The position numbers and the translations under genes were made by a program. Under the pieces are notes generated by a model. The model saw only the letters and a program-made list of their open reading frames with translations. It had not been told where the DNA came from and did no database searches. This document shows positions 1 through 9,295 of a DNA stretch of 64,000 nucleotides, one piece after another. The stretch is from Gracilariopsis chorda (lineage: Eukaryota > Rhodophyta > Florideophyceae > Gracilariales > Gracilariaceae): assembly GCA_003194525.1 (NCBI GenBank), contig NBIV01000047.1, positions 278,074 through 342,073 on the forward strand, read 5' to 3'. The stretch's first letter is position 1; the number at the start of each line of letters is the position of its first letter.

Positions 1-232
1 ATAACTAACATACCTAATTCTGCGGACGTGTTCTCCATGAAAACATTTCTGGTGCTAATTTTCCCGTTCTCTAGACTACGTCGTTAGAACTTTTGCTACG
101 GGAGCGTTTTGATCTTCGTTGCGGTTCGTGGCTTTGCTTCACAACAGTTGGATTGGTTCGCAGTGGACTCAATAGACGATATGTTACAGACCCGCAACAA
201 GGGCATGCTTTGGTTTACATTTGAGATTCTCA

Positions 233-1492
233 TCATGGCTTGGCGCTCTTCTGCGTTCCATCCTTCGACATGCTTGTCTGTGCTATTTCTTGAGGTTCTC
301 TCGCCAAAGCTGGGAATCGCACCACCCGTCTCCCATTCGACTCTTGCAGGGGTCTGATATTCTTACCCCCTTGCATTCGTATTATTTCATTCACGTCATC
401 CTCCGCAACTGGCATTCTGCACGATAGAACTAGCCATTCCACTCCCTCTATGCATGGTGGTGTCGTAAATGACCCTTCGTATTGATACACATCATTTGTT
501 TCAAAACTTGGTATCACCTTCGCCATATCCGTCGAAAGCACAACTGAGCCGTCTTCCGAAGCAATCATGCCTACATTCTTCAACACTGAAGACAGCCATG
601 GTTCGGATTGGTCCGCAATCTGTCCAAGAACAGCAACGTTTAAGTACTTTGGGGCCTTTCGCTCTCGCTCAACCTTCTTCGGTTCCTTTTGTATCTCTGT
701 TGTGCTCTTTGTATCTTCCTTTGCTCCTTCGTCTTCACTAGCGGCTTTATCCTCCCCTTCTTCTTTAGACATGAACGCTGCTTCACTGCGTTCAAAGCAA
801 AAATGTGTTTCCAGTGCCCCTGACCATCCGCCAACCTCATGTTCCGTACTGCCAGCATGGAAGTGGATTTTTTTCAACGCGTAAGCTGTGTCCTCCATGT
901 ACACAACAGCGGGAGGTGGCGGAGGCTTGGAAACATCGAGAGGCGGGGCGTCACCAACAAATGGCGGTGGCGGTGGAATATACGGCTCGAGTTGCAGGGA
1001 GGGCTGAGCAGCGTTTGGCATTGGACGCAGCCGTAATGCTAGTTTTGTGGATGCAGTCTGCAGCTTTGGGCGATCTGGTGCGTCGCCGTCTTTCGAAAGT
1101 GCTGTCTTGTATGAAAGCGGAATCGGCGATTGTAATTCTCCTGTCTCAGATATTTCCCAATCTGGAGATAGTGTGTGCCACACTGATGGTCCATTCTCTG
1201 ATGTATACCCCCATGTTGGGCGCTTTCCTCGTTTGGGAGGAGATGGGGGTGGTGCGCTGGGTGTTGCAGATGGATTATCTGATGAGATGACTTGCGCGGT
1301 CTCCTCACTTCGAGAGGTAGCTGCTCGGGCGAGAAAAATGCTTGCATTAACAAGTGATGCAAGAAACGCTCGGCGCGAGAGGGAATAGGATTCACGATTG
1401 TTGGCGCAGCACCGAGGGCATTGATTGACTCTGTTCTTTAGAGATAGGGTTCGAAAGTTGGGAGCTATAAAGGAAGCTCCTTCATGGAGCAT
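233..1492 (-). CDS. alpha-type carbonic anhydrase, probably organelle or lumen targeted
   Basis: Predicted zinc enzyme interconverting CO2 and bicarbonate. The 419-residue frame shows the alpha-CA landmarks in order: WGY near residue 94, GELQSPI near 118-124, the zinc ligand pair in IHFHAG (H210, H212), the third ligand in ALETHF (H230), and the substrate-pocket motif GSFTTPP near 340-346. The start is the first ATG (complement of 1490-1492); the open frame extends upstream to 1750 but only from a GTG. The N-terminus is basic and serine-rich, followed by SRRAFLASL near residues 39-47 and a short hydrophobic stretch, which could be a transit peptide plus twin-arginine-like lumen signal (inference). 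Two insertions are unusual: proline-rich loops at 170-195, and an acidic/lysine-rich insert at about 239-283 right after the third histidine strand. All three zinc ligands are present, so activity is plausible. Confidence 0.85.
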   Translation of the reverse strand: MLHEGASFIAPNFRTLSLKNRVNQCPRCCANNRESYSLSRRAFLASLVNASIFLARAATSRSEETAQVISSDNPSATPSAPPPSPPKRGKRPTWGYTSENGPSVWHTLSPDWEISETGELQSPIPLSYKTALSKDGDAPDRPKLQTASTKLALRLRPMPNAAQPSLQLEPYIPPPPPFVGDAPPLDVSKPPPPPAVVYMEDTAYALKKIHFHAGSTEHEVGGWSGALETHFCFERSEAAFMSKEEGEDKAASEDEGAKEDTKSTTEIQKEPKKVERERKAPKYLNVAVLGQIADQSEPWLSSVLKNVGMIASEDGSVVLSTDMAKVIPSFETNDVYQYEGSFTTPPCIEGVEWLVLSCRMPVAEDDVNEIIRMQGGKNIRPLQESNGRRVVRFPALAREPQEIAQTSMSKDGTQKSAKP

Positions 1493-1750
1493 ATTGAACG
1501 CGATAGAGTTGAAAGTTGTTAAAGGGGGCGATGGAAAGTTAACGAAGATCTCACTGGACAATCGGAATGGTTCATGTAGGGTTCTGCCGATTAGACACCA
1601 AGGCACCAATTTGATCTCGTTCTCCACAAAAAACCCTGCAAGTTCAGCCCAAATTTTGTTTTTTCGTGGCGGACAGAAGTCTGCTGTGTATGATTCTGCA
1701 CACGAACGGTTTGCCCAAATGGTTGCCTGGATGGCGTACCATAGAAACAC

Positions 1751-4700
1751 CTTTCTCTCTTCTTCCCCTTGATAGCTCTTTACGTGTTGCTAGCGCACTC
1801 ATCACCTTCGTCGGTGTCCCACAAGCAGCTTGCCGTAGTCGTTGAGCTCGCATTTCACCCAGACCTATGCCCCATCATCCATTTCTCTCCACATCTGCTT
1901 CTATAGCGTGGTGGGTCACTTTCTCGCTTCTTGTTCAGAAAGCAATGCCACTCCGTAGTCGCTGAACCACTGCGAAGAAGGTGAAGAAGCGCACTCGACT
2001 TGTCAAACGCAATATGCTTTGTATAGGCGCGGGGAAGGGCACTATCTGTTTACATGTATTATGCAGCTATTTTTAATAGCCCAGGAGCGTCCCATTATCA
2101 GGAGACTGCTCTTACAACGAACTTACTTAAACCAGTAGAATTAAGTTCAACAAACTACTCAAACGAACTCCATCTTCTCGAGAGCACCAGCACTTCTACG
2201 TGATCCAAAACGACAAGCGCATTCCATGAAGGAAAGGAGCTAACCTGCTAACCTGATAACCTGAAAGAGATCTCTTCTGTGTTTGCGTTACCATCATGAG
2301 TCGACTTCTATGCTCTTAGGTTTTAGACCACCGATGCACAATCATGAGAGGGGAAAACGCCCTACCAGTTATTCGACGGGCTTTGACTCATCATGGAGTT
2401 GTGTCAAGGGCTAGAACTAGGGCCACATGATGTGTCAGAGTTTTGGTAGTATGTTTGCGGGAGACGGCAAGAGCAATTTGCGTTTGCGTAGGATTCAAAG
2501 CTCACCTATGACGCTTCGTCTCTATGCACCCCAGACCTTCAATAATTTGGCTACGGAAGATAGCACGTTAGCTGCGTCGCATGAGTTCGCGATGTCATAG
2601 TAGGCGAAAGCCATCAACTGGACTAGAGAAAACTCATGTAACTTTGATTGTGGCTAGAAAAATGAGGGACCGCCCGGGAAGTCCCAGTAACCCATCTAAG
2701 TGTACAAAGCGCTACTCTGCAAGCCAGAGTGATGCTGGTCTTTGCTGAAGACCGTTCATGTGAATCGGAAGGAAGCCGCCTGGATCAGGGCTTGGGACCT
2801 CCATGGAAGTGGGCTGCATGAAGAGGGTAATCGCTTTTAAGACGTAAAGGGTTACCGTTGGTACACCACGCTCTCAGAACGGTGAGACAAGGCGTCATAA
2901 GCCAGTCATCGTGATTTGATGCGATCTCGGATGGCGACGGACAACTAAGCATTGTCAAGAATGCCGAAGACAAAAACCCGGAGAAGTTCATCGCGTTTCT
3001 AAAGGGAGTTGCAGCGCATTACCCATGGCGTCGGACGTAATTCTACCATATCGATGCAATGAGGGGCTTCGATGAGGTTAGTCGCCTACCAGAAACCACC
3101 AAACATATCTGCTATGCTTGTCTGTTTTGTCATCTGTGCACCACAAAATGGAAGCATACAGTACAGTACCAGTACTCTCCGAGGTTATCCTTGGATTAAC
3201 TCAAGGATACTAATCGCACTGAGCACCAAACGATTAACGTCTATGATGATGCGTGGTTAGAAGGCTAGGACTTAACCTTCTACCCTACGCAGGATGAAAA
3301 GGGTATTCCTGACATAAAGGTTAATACATCTTTGGGTATTTCTTTGGTATTGCGTGACCGGGCGGTTCCAAACCCTGGGGGAAGAAACGATTTCTAGAAT
3401 TCTGATAGGCTTCTAGGAGTTGTTGCAAGCACAGGGGTAGCATAAGCCTCCCTTCAAGACTTGAATTTGGAGAAGCAGTTGACTCCTGCTTCGGCGCACT
3501 ATAGAACGTCGTGTGTACAAGGACTATGGCACTCACAAAAAATATCTGCCTTCGCCGTCGTTTGGCAAGTTGAGGAAAGCGTTTTTGCCATGCAGGAAGT
3601 CGATACTTACGGGGATGTCCTCGTAATCCTTCATTTCCAGCCCTTGTTCTAAGGAGATTCAGAATAGCCTTTCTATCGCAGGGTCTCATCTTCTTTAGGT
3701 TCAGCTGAGTTCAAAAAACATGTTATTTATTGTTGCTTGTTAACGAAAGAGAATCAACTATATCTCGGTTTCCCTCGTACTCATGTGCGCCAATATTCTA
3801 AAGAAGTAGAACAATGGGAGAACAGATTTATGAATATCATCTTTGTTCAAAACATTTCATTTCTTTCTCCTGTTATTGGATGCATGACATCCATGCTTAA
3901 TGCCAATGGGGACTACTCCGATTCATTCATAGGATGAGTGAGAGAAGCCGAAGGCTTAGAACAACGACCGCTGAATGTGCTACCCTTGGTTGAAGAAGGA
4001 AACAGGGTTTATTGCATTGCATGGGTGGGGTCCGCACCCATGTCAGGCCGTTCTGCGCTGCTATTTGGTCCCGATGGTTGACGGCAATGAAGAACTGAAC
4101 AGGAAAATCCTCTAGGTCGCGGCTTCGGCGTGCAGTGCTTAACCCTTTACCACGGATCGGGATTCATGTCATAGAACTCTTAGAAGACGGAAAAGCAGAA
4201 TCGGGGTGCGGCTTTCAGAAATGAAATTGTAACTTAGTAGATGACCATATTCACCAATGCTCCGATCCGTGTGTAATTTCACATGATGTCTTGTATTGTA
4301 CTCATACCCTTGTATGCGCATCAGGGGAGAAAAAGCCGCCGACAGCCACTTCACAACTCCCGTCGACAGCCATAAGCAAGTGACAGTTGAATTGCATGAC
4401 TTTCCATACTACCCGCAAAGTGCAGCTCAACTAAACATAGCTTTAGGACTGTATCTGGCATAGGTCAGGCGTCGTTCGCAGTTGAAATAAGCACTAAACT
4501 GCCAAGAAGAAGAAAAAGAAGAGAGCAGATTGGTGAGCTCAGCATTCTCTTTAAAGAGAGGCAGCCGTCGAATCATGATGCTTATCTGAGGTCTTTGCCT
4601 GCCCAAAGGCGATTCTGTACAGGATTGTCTTACATAAGTTTTGCAGATGCTTGGAACTATCTCGAGGGCATGCATTATTGCACTGGTTCCCGGGACAGAT

Positions 4701-5089
4701 GAAACCCTTTTCAAAGATTGCGGGCTAATGACGAATCCTCATAAATCAGTCACAAGTCCTTTTCGTTCTGACAGCAATCTCCGACATGATACCCGTCAGG
4801 GGGAAGATGATCAGTCTTCACTCCTTTTCAGACGACTTGCAGGAGATATCTTCTTAAAGAGTATAGGGAGGAGTGATCTCGAACACCCACGAACTCATCA
4901 TGAGGCAGAGATCTTGGGAGAAACGAAAACCAGCGAATCCCAGTACGTATGTCCCTCTCGAAAGTGTATCTTCAAGAGGATGTCTAGTAAGCGGATCGAA
5001 ATGCGGCTGTTCAACTCTAGCCCGTTTGTATAAGGGATGGGCCTTCAAAGACTTGCACTTCACGATGACGGTCGTCTCCTGGTGAAGAG
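1751..5089. other. intergenic stretch without a recognisable gene
   Basis: No frame of convincing length or composition was seen. The longest candidate is a 122-codon ATG-initiated minus-strand frame at 3321-3689, containing a basic block (KRRRRQ) followed by a short hydrophobic run. It has no recognisable homology and could be chance. No clear transposon remnant was identified. Confidence 0.5.
3321..3689 (-). CDS. small hypothetical protein, doubtful
   Basis: A 122-codon frame from an ATG at 3689. The predicted protein is basic in its first half, with KRRRRQ near residue 45, then a hydrophobic segment of about 12 residues (IFFVSAIVLVHT), then an unremarkable tail. This could look like a short type II membrane anchor, but I recognise no family and the flanks show no supporting signals. 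It is listed only because it is the longest ATG frame in a 3.3-kb gap. Confidence 0.15.
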   Translation of the reverse strand: MRPCDRKAILNLLRTRAGNEGLRGHPRKYRLPAWQKRFPQLAKRRRRQIFFVSAIVLVHTTFYSAPKQESTASPNSSLEGRLMLPLCLQQLLEAYQNSRNRFFPQGLEPPGHAIPKKYPKMY

Positions 5090-5097
5090 TATTTAAG
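5090..5097 (+). promoter_or_regulatory. TATA-like box upstream of the secreted-protein gene
   Basis: TATTTAAG lies 77 bases before the ATG at 5174. A TATA box about 30 bases upstream of a start site near 5120-5130 would leave a short 5' leader. This is sequence-based inference only. Confidence 0.35.
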
Positions 5098-5173
5098 CCT
5101 GGTTTTAGTCGGACTCTGTCCAACTCGTCCTTCCCCTTGCTAGTCAAGTACTGATATCTCTCAGTAAGGCGAT

Positions 5174-6376
5174 ATGGCTTTCCATGGTAAAAGTTTTCTC
5201 TTTGTAGTCTTGATTCTCATTATTGACGTGTGGGCTATCGATGATGAGCTCGTTCCAGCCCCCCCATCGATCGGAGCAGATGTGCCTCTCGCGCTGTTCG
5301 GACCAGCACCGTCGCAGGTCGACCCAAGACTATTAGGTCCCGTTCAACTCTTGAAGTCTGGTGACATTGACTTTGATGCGGGCACTATGACACTTCCACT
5401 CTATCGTGGGACTTATTCTGATGATACAACGCATTGGTATGTACTGACGGATTCTACGGATGAATCGAATGCTAATGCGTTGGGTCTCAACTTCGCTTCT
5501 AAGCTGGAATTTGTCACCCCAGACTCTTCATCTCAGGCGATTCTGTCTGCAAACGGATTGATTACCAAGCGCAGTGGAAAGGTGGACTTTTCGCCAAGGG
5601 CAAAACTAGTCCCCGGCAGGTCCATACCGTATCCTCCTTCGAGGGCCGCACCTCCTCAAGTGGGTGATGACCAATACTCTCCATATGTCCGTCTTTCAAA
5701 CGCCGGTAACAGATTATACAACGCCCCTATCATCGCTGGTTCAGTCTCTGAATCGAGACTTGAGAGATATTGCGACGGTGTTCCGGGCGATGACAGGTCA
5801 GCAAAGAGAATACTGCACAGCAAAGTAAGAGCAATATGTCCGAGCAAGGGTACTGTTACTCTCACACTTGCATCCGGATTTAGTTTTGCGAAGCCAGTGT
5901 TTTACCTCACCTTAGATGCGTCCGCTGCAATTCCGGCAGCCTTGGAGGATGCTACTCTTGCTCCGCGAATATCTTCCCTTCGTCTCGGTGCAGATGACTC
6001 CGCTTTTTCTCCGGCTGAACGCTTGTATGTTGTTATAAACGGGTATACAAATTCTGATCTACCGCCTGGCGCCCCAAGTGGCCAGAGAGTGCATCCAAGT
6101 CGTCAGGGGATCAACTCATTCTTGGCTGGAGAGGGGAGTCCCTTTCATGTGCTGAGCGGAATTCCAACTGTAGCGCTGGACTACTCCCCTGCATGGGATT
6201 GGGATGTCGGCGAATGGACGAGGTATTCTGTGAGGGCTGGCATAAGAGAACGCTTGTTGGACGAGTTTCAAACACTGGGATTTGTGCAGCGTGGATACTT
6301 TACGGGACCAAACGGAAAAGCTTTTGGGAGCAGCGGGTTCGTTGTCAATGGGCCTATCGTGTATCGCTTCTTATAA
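5174..6376 (+). CDS. secreted protein of unknown function (DUF7482-like)
   Basis: A 400-residue protein with a classical signal peptide: residues 1-21 are short basic, hydrophobic (FLFVVLILIIDV), then a small-residue cleavage region, so it is probably secreted or endomembrane. The mature part contains LLKSGDIDFDAGTMTLPLYRG, then HWYVLTDSTDESNANALGLNF. I associate this pattern, from memory and unverified, with uncharacterised secreted proteins labelled DUF7482 in fungi and some bacteria. Repeated glycine/proline turns and few cysteines suggest a beta-rich fold. No catalytic motif is evident. The ATG is well supported because the signal peptide begins there. The stop is followed within about 100 bases by a LINE remnant, so the native 3' UTR is probably short or has been replaced. 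Confidence 0.75.
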   Translation: MAFHGKSFLFVVLILIIDVWAIDDELVPAPPSIGADVPLALFGPAPSQVDPRLLGPVQLLKSGDIDFDAGTMTLPLYRGTYSDDTTHWYVLTDSTDESNANALGLNFASKLEFVTPDSSSQAILSANGLITKRSGKVDFSPRAKLVPGRSIPYPPSRAAPPQVGDDQYSPYVRLSNAGNRLYNAPIIAGSVSESRLERYCDGVPGDDRSAKRILHSKVRAICPSKGTVTLTLASGFSFAKPVFYLTLDASAAIPAALEDATLAPRISSLRLGADDSAFSPAERLYVVINGYTNSDLPPGAPSGQRVHPSRQGINSFLAGEGSPFHVLSGIPTVALDYSPAWDWDVGEWTRYSVRAGIRERLLDEFQTLGFVQRGYFTGPNGKAFGSSGFVVNGPIVYRFL

Positions 6377-6479
6377 CTGGCTAGTGACCTCTAGGCATTG
6401 GCAAGTGCTAGTGCTTGTATTCGGGTTTGGTCGGAGTGGAATATTACCCAGATCGGCAAACATCAAGTCCAAAGTTCTT

Positions 6480-7210
6480 GTTCACATGTACTGAGAATGG
6501 TTGTCATTAAAGTTCGTGCAAATGCTTTTCTGAGGATTGGTACTCGCAGAGAATGCACGGTTAGTGTTTCCGTCGTACACATATTGAACTCCAACGAATG
6601 CATCGAAAGCCTTGTTACAAATGACCCTACTAACGTGAACTCGTGCCCAGTCCAGGTGGTCTGGGTCCCTGGACATTGCGGAATTGATCGAAACGAGACT
6701 GCAGACAAGCTGGCCAACAGTGGTTTATCGATACCGCTGGCAGACCAAGAGAAGGTTCCGTTGGACTTCCTTGAAGTTCAGCAGAGGCTTAAGCTCCATC
6801 TTGTTACTCAACCGCCAGTTCAAAATATCCCGGAATCGCTCGAAGAAGATGTCACTCTTAGGGCTGCGCAGACAGCTCTATCACAGGGTTTTGTGGGACA
6901 CGCGACAGGGTTACACCCTGTTTCTACCTACTTGCTTCGTAGAAAGAGCTACTGCCCCCTAGAGCTATGGCATAGAGTTGAAAATACTGTTGATCACTTT
7001 GTCATGAGGTGTAGAAAACGCTCCAAGTCCAGCCGAGACACGTTCCCGTCTGCACGAGAAAGACAAGGAGTTGGAGTATCGGAAATAGTTAAGAAATGGC
7101 CGGAAAGGTTGTTGGAATTCTTGTGGAGAGAGGGATTCATCAAAAAGAGTACCTACCACGCTGTCGGAATTAGTGGCGTGCGCCCGTAAAAATACATACA
7201 TACATACAAC
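6480..7210 (+). mobile_element. 5'-truncated LINE: RNase H and C-terminal zinc segment with (TACA)n tail
   Basis: Non-LTR retrotransposon 3' end. The frame read through 7189 contains the RNase H motif VQVVWVPGHCGIDRNETAD (the WVPGH...G...NE.AD pattern of LINE RNase H domains), then a CPLEL...E.TVDHFVMRC segment matching the Cys/His-rich end of LINE ORF2 proteins. The frame stops at 7187-7189 and is followed by AAAATACATACATACATACAAC, a short tandem tail of the kind found at 3' ends of I/Jockey-like LINEs. The reverse transcriptase and endonuclease are absent, so this is a dead 5' truncation. The 5' junction is not resolved, and I found no convincing target duplication. It lies in the same orientation as the upstream gene. 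Confidence 0.7.
6560..7189 (+). pseudogene. LINE ORF2 fragment (RNase H, partial)
   Basis: Coding part of the LINE remnant. There is no ATG at a sensible domain start, and the first RNase H aspartate strand is missing. The conserved end of RNase H (WVPGHCGI, then NETADKLA) and the CX..H..C tail are preserved without a stop. After the tail the frame ends with a basic stretch and a plain stop. The uninterrupted frame suggests the truncated copy is not extremely old, but it cannot encode an active element. Confidence 0.65.
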
Positions 7211-8120
7211 GTGAACTCCCGAGAAAAAATATCCCAAGACGATATACAAAGGCACATTCATTCACATCGGTTCACACCACAAATGAATCTGGCAGGACGT
7301 ACTCACAATAAGACCCATCGGAACCTGTCTTATCTTTTCCTGGTGAGGGAATCTGGCGATATGATCGTCGCTGCTAAGAAGGTATGAACCTGAAGGATTG
7401 CTACCTATGGCCGCTTCACGAGGTTACTTGCGCTCGGGCTCAAAATGGCAAGCCATTTGCTCTTGTCGAAAACATCAGAATTGCTATGTGGAATTCGGAC
7501 CACCCTTGTACTGTACCCTTGGTAGACTGTGATACAATCCCAAAGCCCAAATTTCCCCAGTATTGTCGAGATGCATCCATCCTGCTTTCCCCACAGATTC
7601 GCCTCGCAGGCACTGGAGGCCTAAACTATAGGGGTTATAGGGATAACCCTTACCACGGCCTACCACGGGCAGCGGATCATCCTTGGGATAAGCTTGAGCT
7701 GCTGCTTTGGCATAGGATGCAGGGTTTCTACGCTTCTCAAGAGCGAACAAAACCAAAACGTGACGGCAGCAAAGATGCCCACAGTTAGCTTTGCACCCGT
7801 CGAAAAGACGGCCTTGCAGTGTCATTGGTACTCTCAAGATTCATTGCAATTTTGCACTCAAAAAAGACTGCGATATTCCAGGCCTGCTCGTTGTTCTTGA
7901 AGGTACAAAAGGACTAGCGTATCTTCGCCATCGTCACTCGTCAAGAAATACGTTCAACCGGCTTCTGTACCAACATTCTTCGCAGCCTTAGTACAAAGAG
8001 TCTTCGATCCTAAAGTGGTGGTGTTGACAGATTATCGGTTCGCGCGAGGATACAGTAGCGAATCCTTCCAAACGCCAAGAACGTTTCTCATTTGTCCATA
8101 TCCGGTTCTTGGAAAGTGCC
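7211..8120. other. intergenic, no supported gene
   Basis: This separates the LINE tail from the epimerase gene. An open plus-strand frame of 134 codons from an ATG at 7384 (to 7788) contains no motif I recognise. It may be chance or a decayed element. Promoter elements for the downstream gene are probably inside 7990-8120 but none is distinctive. Confidence 0.4.
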
Positions 8121-8942
8121 ATGAAGAAAGATACTATCACGGCGTCGGGGCAATCATCCGTCACCGTGTATGATTTTGGTGCTCACGTCACAAGTTGGAA
8201 AAACGCATCGGGGAAGGAGATCTTGTACACATCCCCATCGGCTAAACTAGACGGAAGCAAAGCAATTCGAGGAGGTATTCCGATCTGCTTTCCACAATTC
8301 GGCAAGAAGGGTCCACTTCGCCAACACGGCTTTGCAAGGAACTCCTTTTGGACTCCAGACGAATCATTTGGTTCCACGGAGGACGGGCCAGCTTTGAAAT
8401 ACACACTCAGGGATACTGGAGAAACACGCCAATCTGCATGGCCACATTCTTTTGAAGCGGCTTACTTTGTCACTCTGGCTCCAGATGGGAACTCGTTGAC
8501 CGTGGAGTTACAAGTGAAGAACACAAACAAAAACGGGGAGGAATTTTCATTCACGACGGCGCTCCATTCTTACTTTTGCTGCAATTCGCAGGAAACCACA
8601 CTGAGCGAGTATTCCGGCCTAAAGTACGAGGATAATATAGAATCAGGAGTGGAAAAGACACAACATGGGATCATTGAGTTCGGCAAAGAGGTTGATCGCG
8701 TGTACTTGGGCACGAAAAGCACGCTGTCCCTACCTTCAGCAAACCTGGTAATAGAGAAAGTCAACATGCCGGATGCCGTTGTGTGGAACCCGTATATCGA
8801 AAAGACCGCAGCTTTGTCGGATATGCCTGACGACGACTGGAAGAAATTCATCTGTATTGAACCAGGTCGCATTGGGGAGCCAGCATTTGTGAAACCAGGA
8901 GAAACATGGACATGCTCTCTGACACTACTTTCTACCAGTTAG
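8121..8942 (+). CDS. glucose-6-phosphate 1-epimerase (D-hexose-6-phosphate mutarotase)-like
   Basis: A 273-residue enzyme of the aldose-1-epimerase-like superfamily, YMR099C/YeaD type, expected to interconvert the alpha and beta anomers of glucose 6-phosphate in the cytosol. Diagnostic stretches in order: AIRGGIPICFPQFG at about 48-61, RQHGFARN at 67-74 (H69, phosphate/sugar pocket), TALHSYF at 146-152 with H149 as the likely general acid, GLKYEDN at 167, DRVYLG at 192, VVWNPYIEK at 220, and CIEPG at 245-249 with E247 as the likely catalytic base. The full length matches the family (about 270-300). The start is the first ATG at 8121; an in-frame TTG lies four codons upstream. No targeting peptide is seen and the gene appears intronless. 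Confidence 0.92.
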   Translation: MKKDTITASGQSSVTVYDFGAHVTSWKNASGKEILYTSPSAKLDGSKAIRGGIPICFPQFGKKGPLRQHGFARNSFWTPDESFGSTEDGPALKYTLRDTGETRQSAWPHSFEAAYFVTLAPDGNSLTVELQVKNTNKNGEEFSFTTALHSYFCCNSQETTLSEYSGLKYEDNIESGVEKTQHGIIEFGKEVDRVYLGTKSTLSLPSANLVIEKVNMPDAVVWNPYIEKTAALSDMPDDDWKKFICIEPGRIGEPAFVKPGETWTCSLTLLSTS

Positions 8943-9295
8943 GTCCCGTAGGTTGTGAAGATACGTCAAAGGTACTTCCAATGGTGGAGTATAGGCGGGA
9001 ATGAAAGTCAATAGACTATAACTAGAGGTCGTCAAAGATCTATGGCGCAGCGTGACAAGGTACGCTTCTTTCATTTGTGATAAGTGACCACCAGAGCGTC
9101 TGCTTGGCTCACTGTCGCATCTTCCGAAAAACTGCAACAGTAATAAAGGCTCCCGAACAACTTGAGGATGAAAAACAGAATGCTTTACAAACGCGGGTCG
9201 ATAGCTGACGTGTTGACCTTAGGATGTTGCTGATGTTCATGTTTGCCGGCATGCCGATGATGTGATTGGTGCTCTACGATTGAGTACACCACAGA
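8943..9295. other. convergent intergenic region
   Basis: About 350 bases between the stop codons of the epimerase gene (plus) and the AAA ATPase gene (minus). Both 3' UTRs must fit here. An AATAAA-like block (AGTAATAAAGG near 9139) could be a polyadenylation signal for the plus-strand gene. No other feature is seen. Confidence 0.4.
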
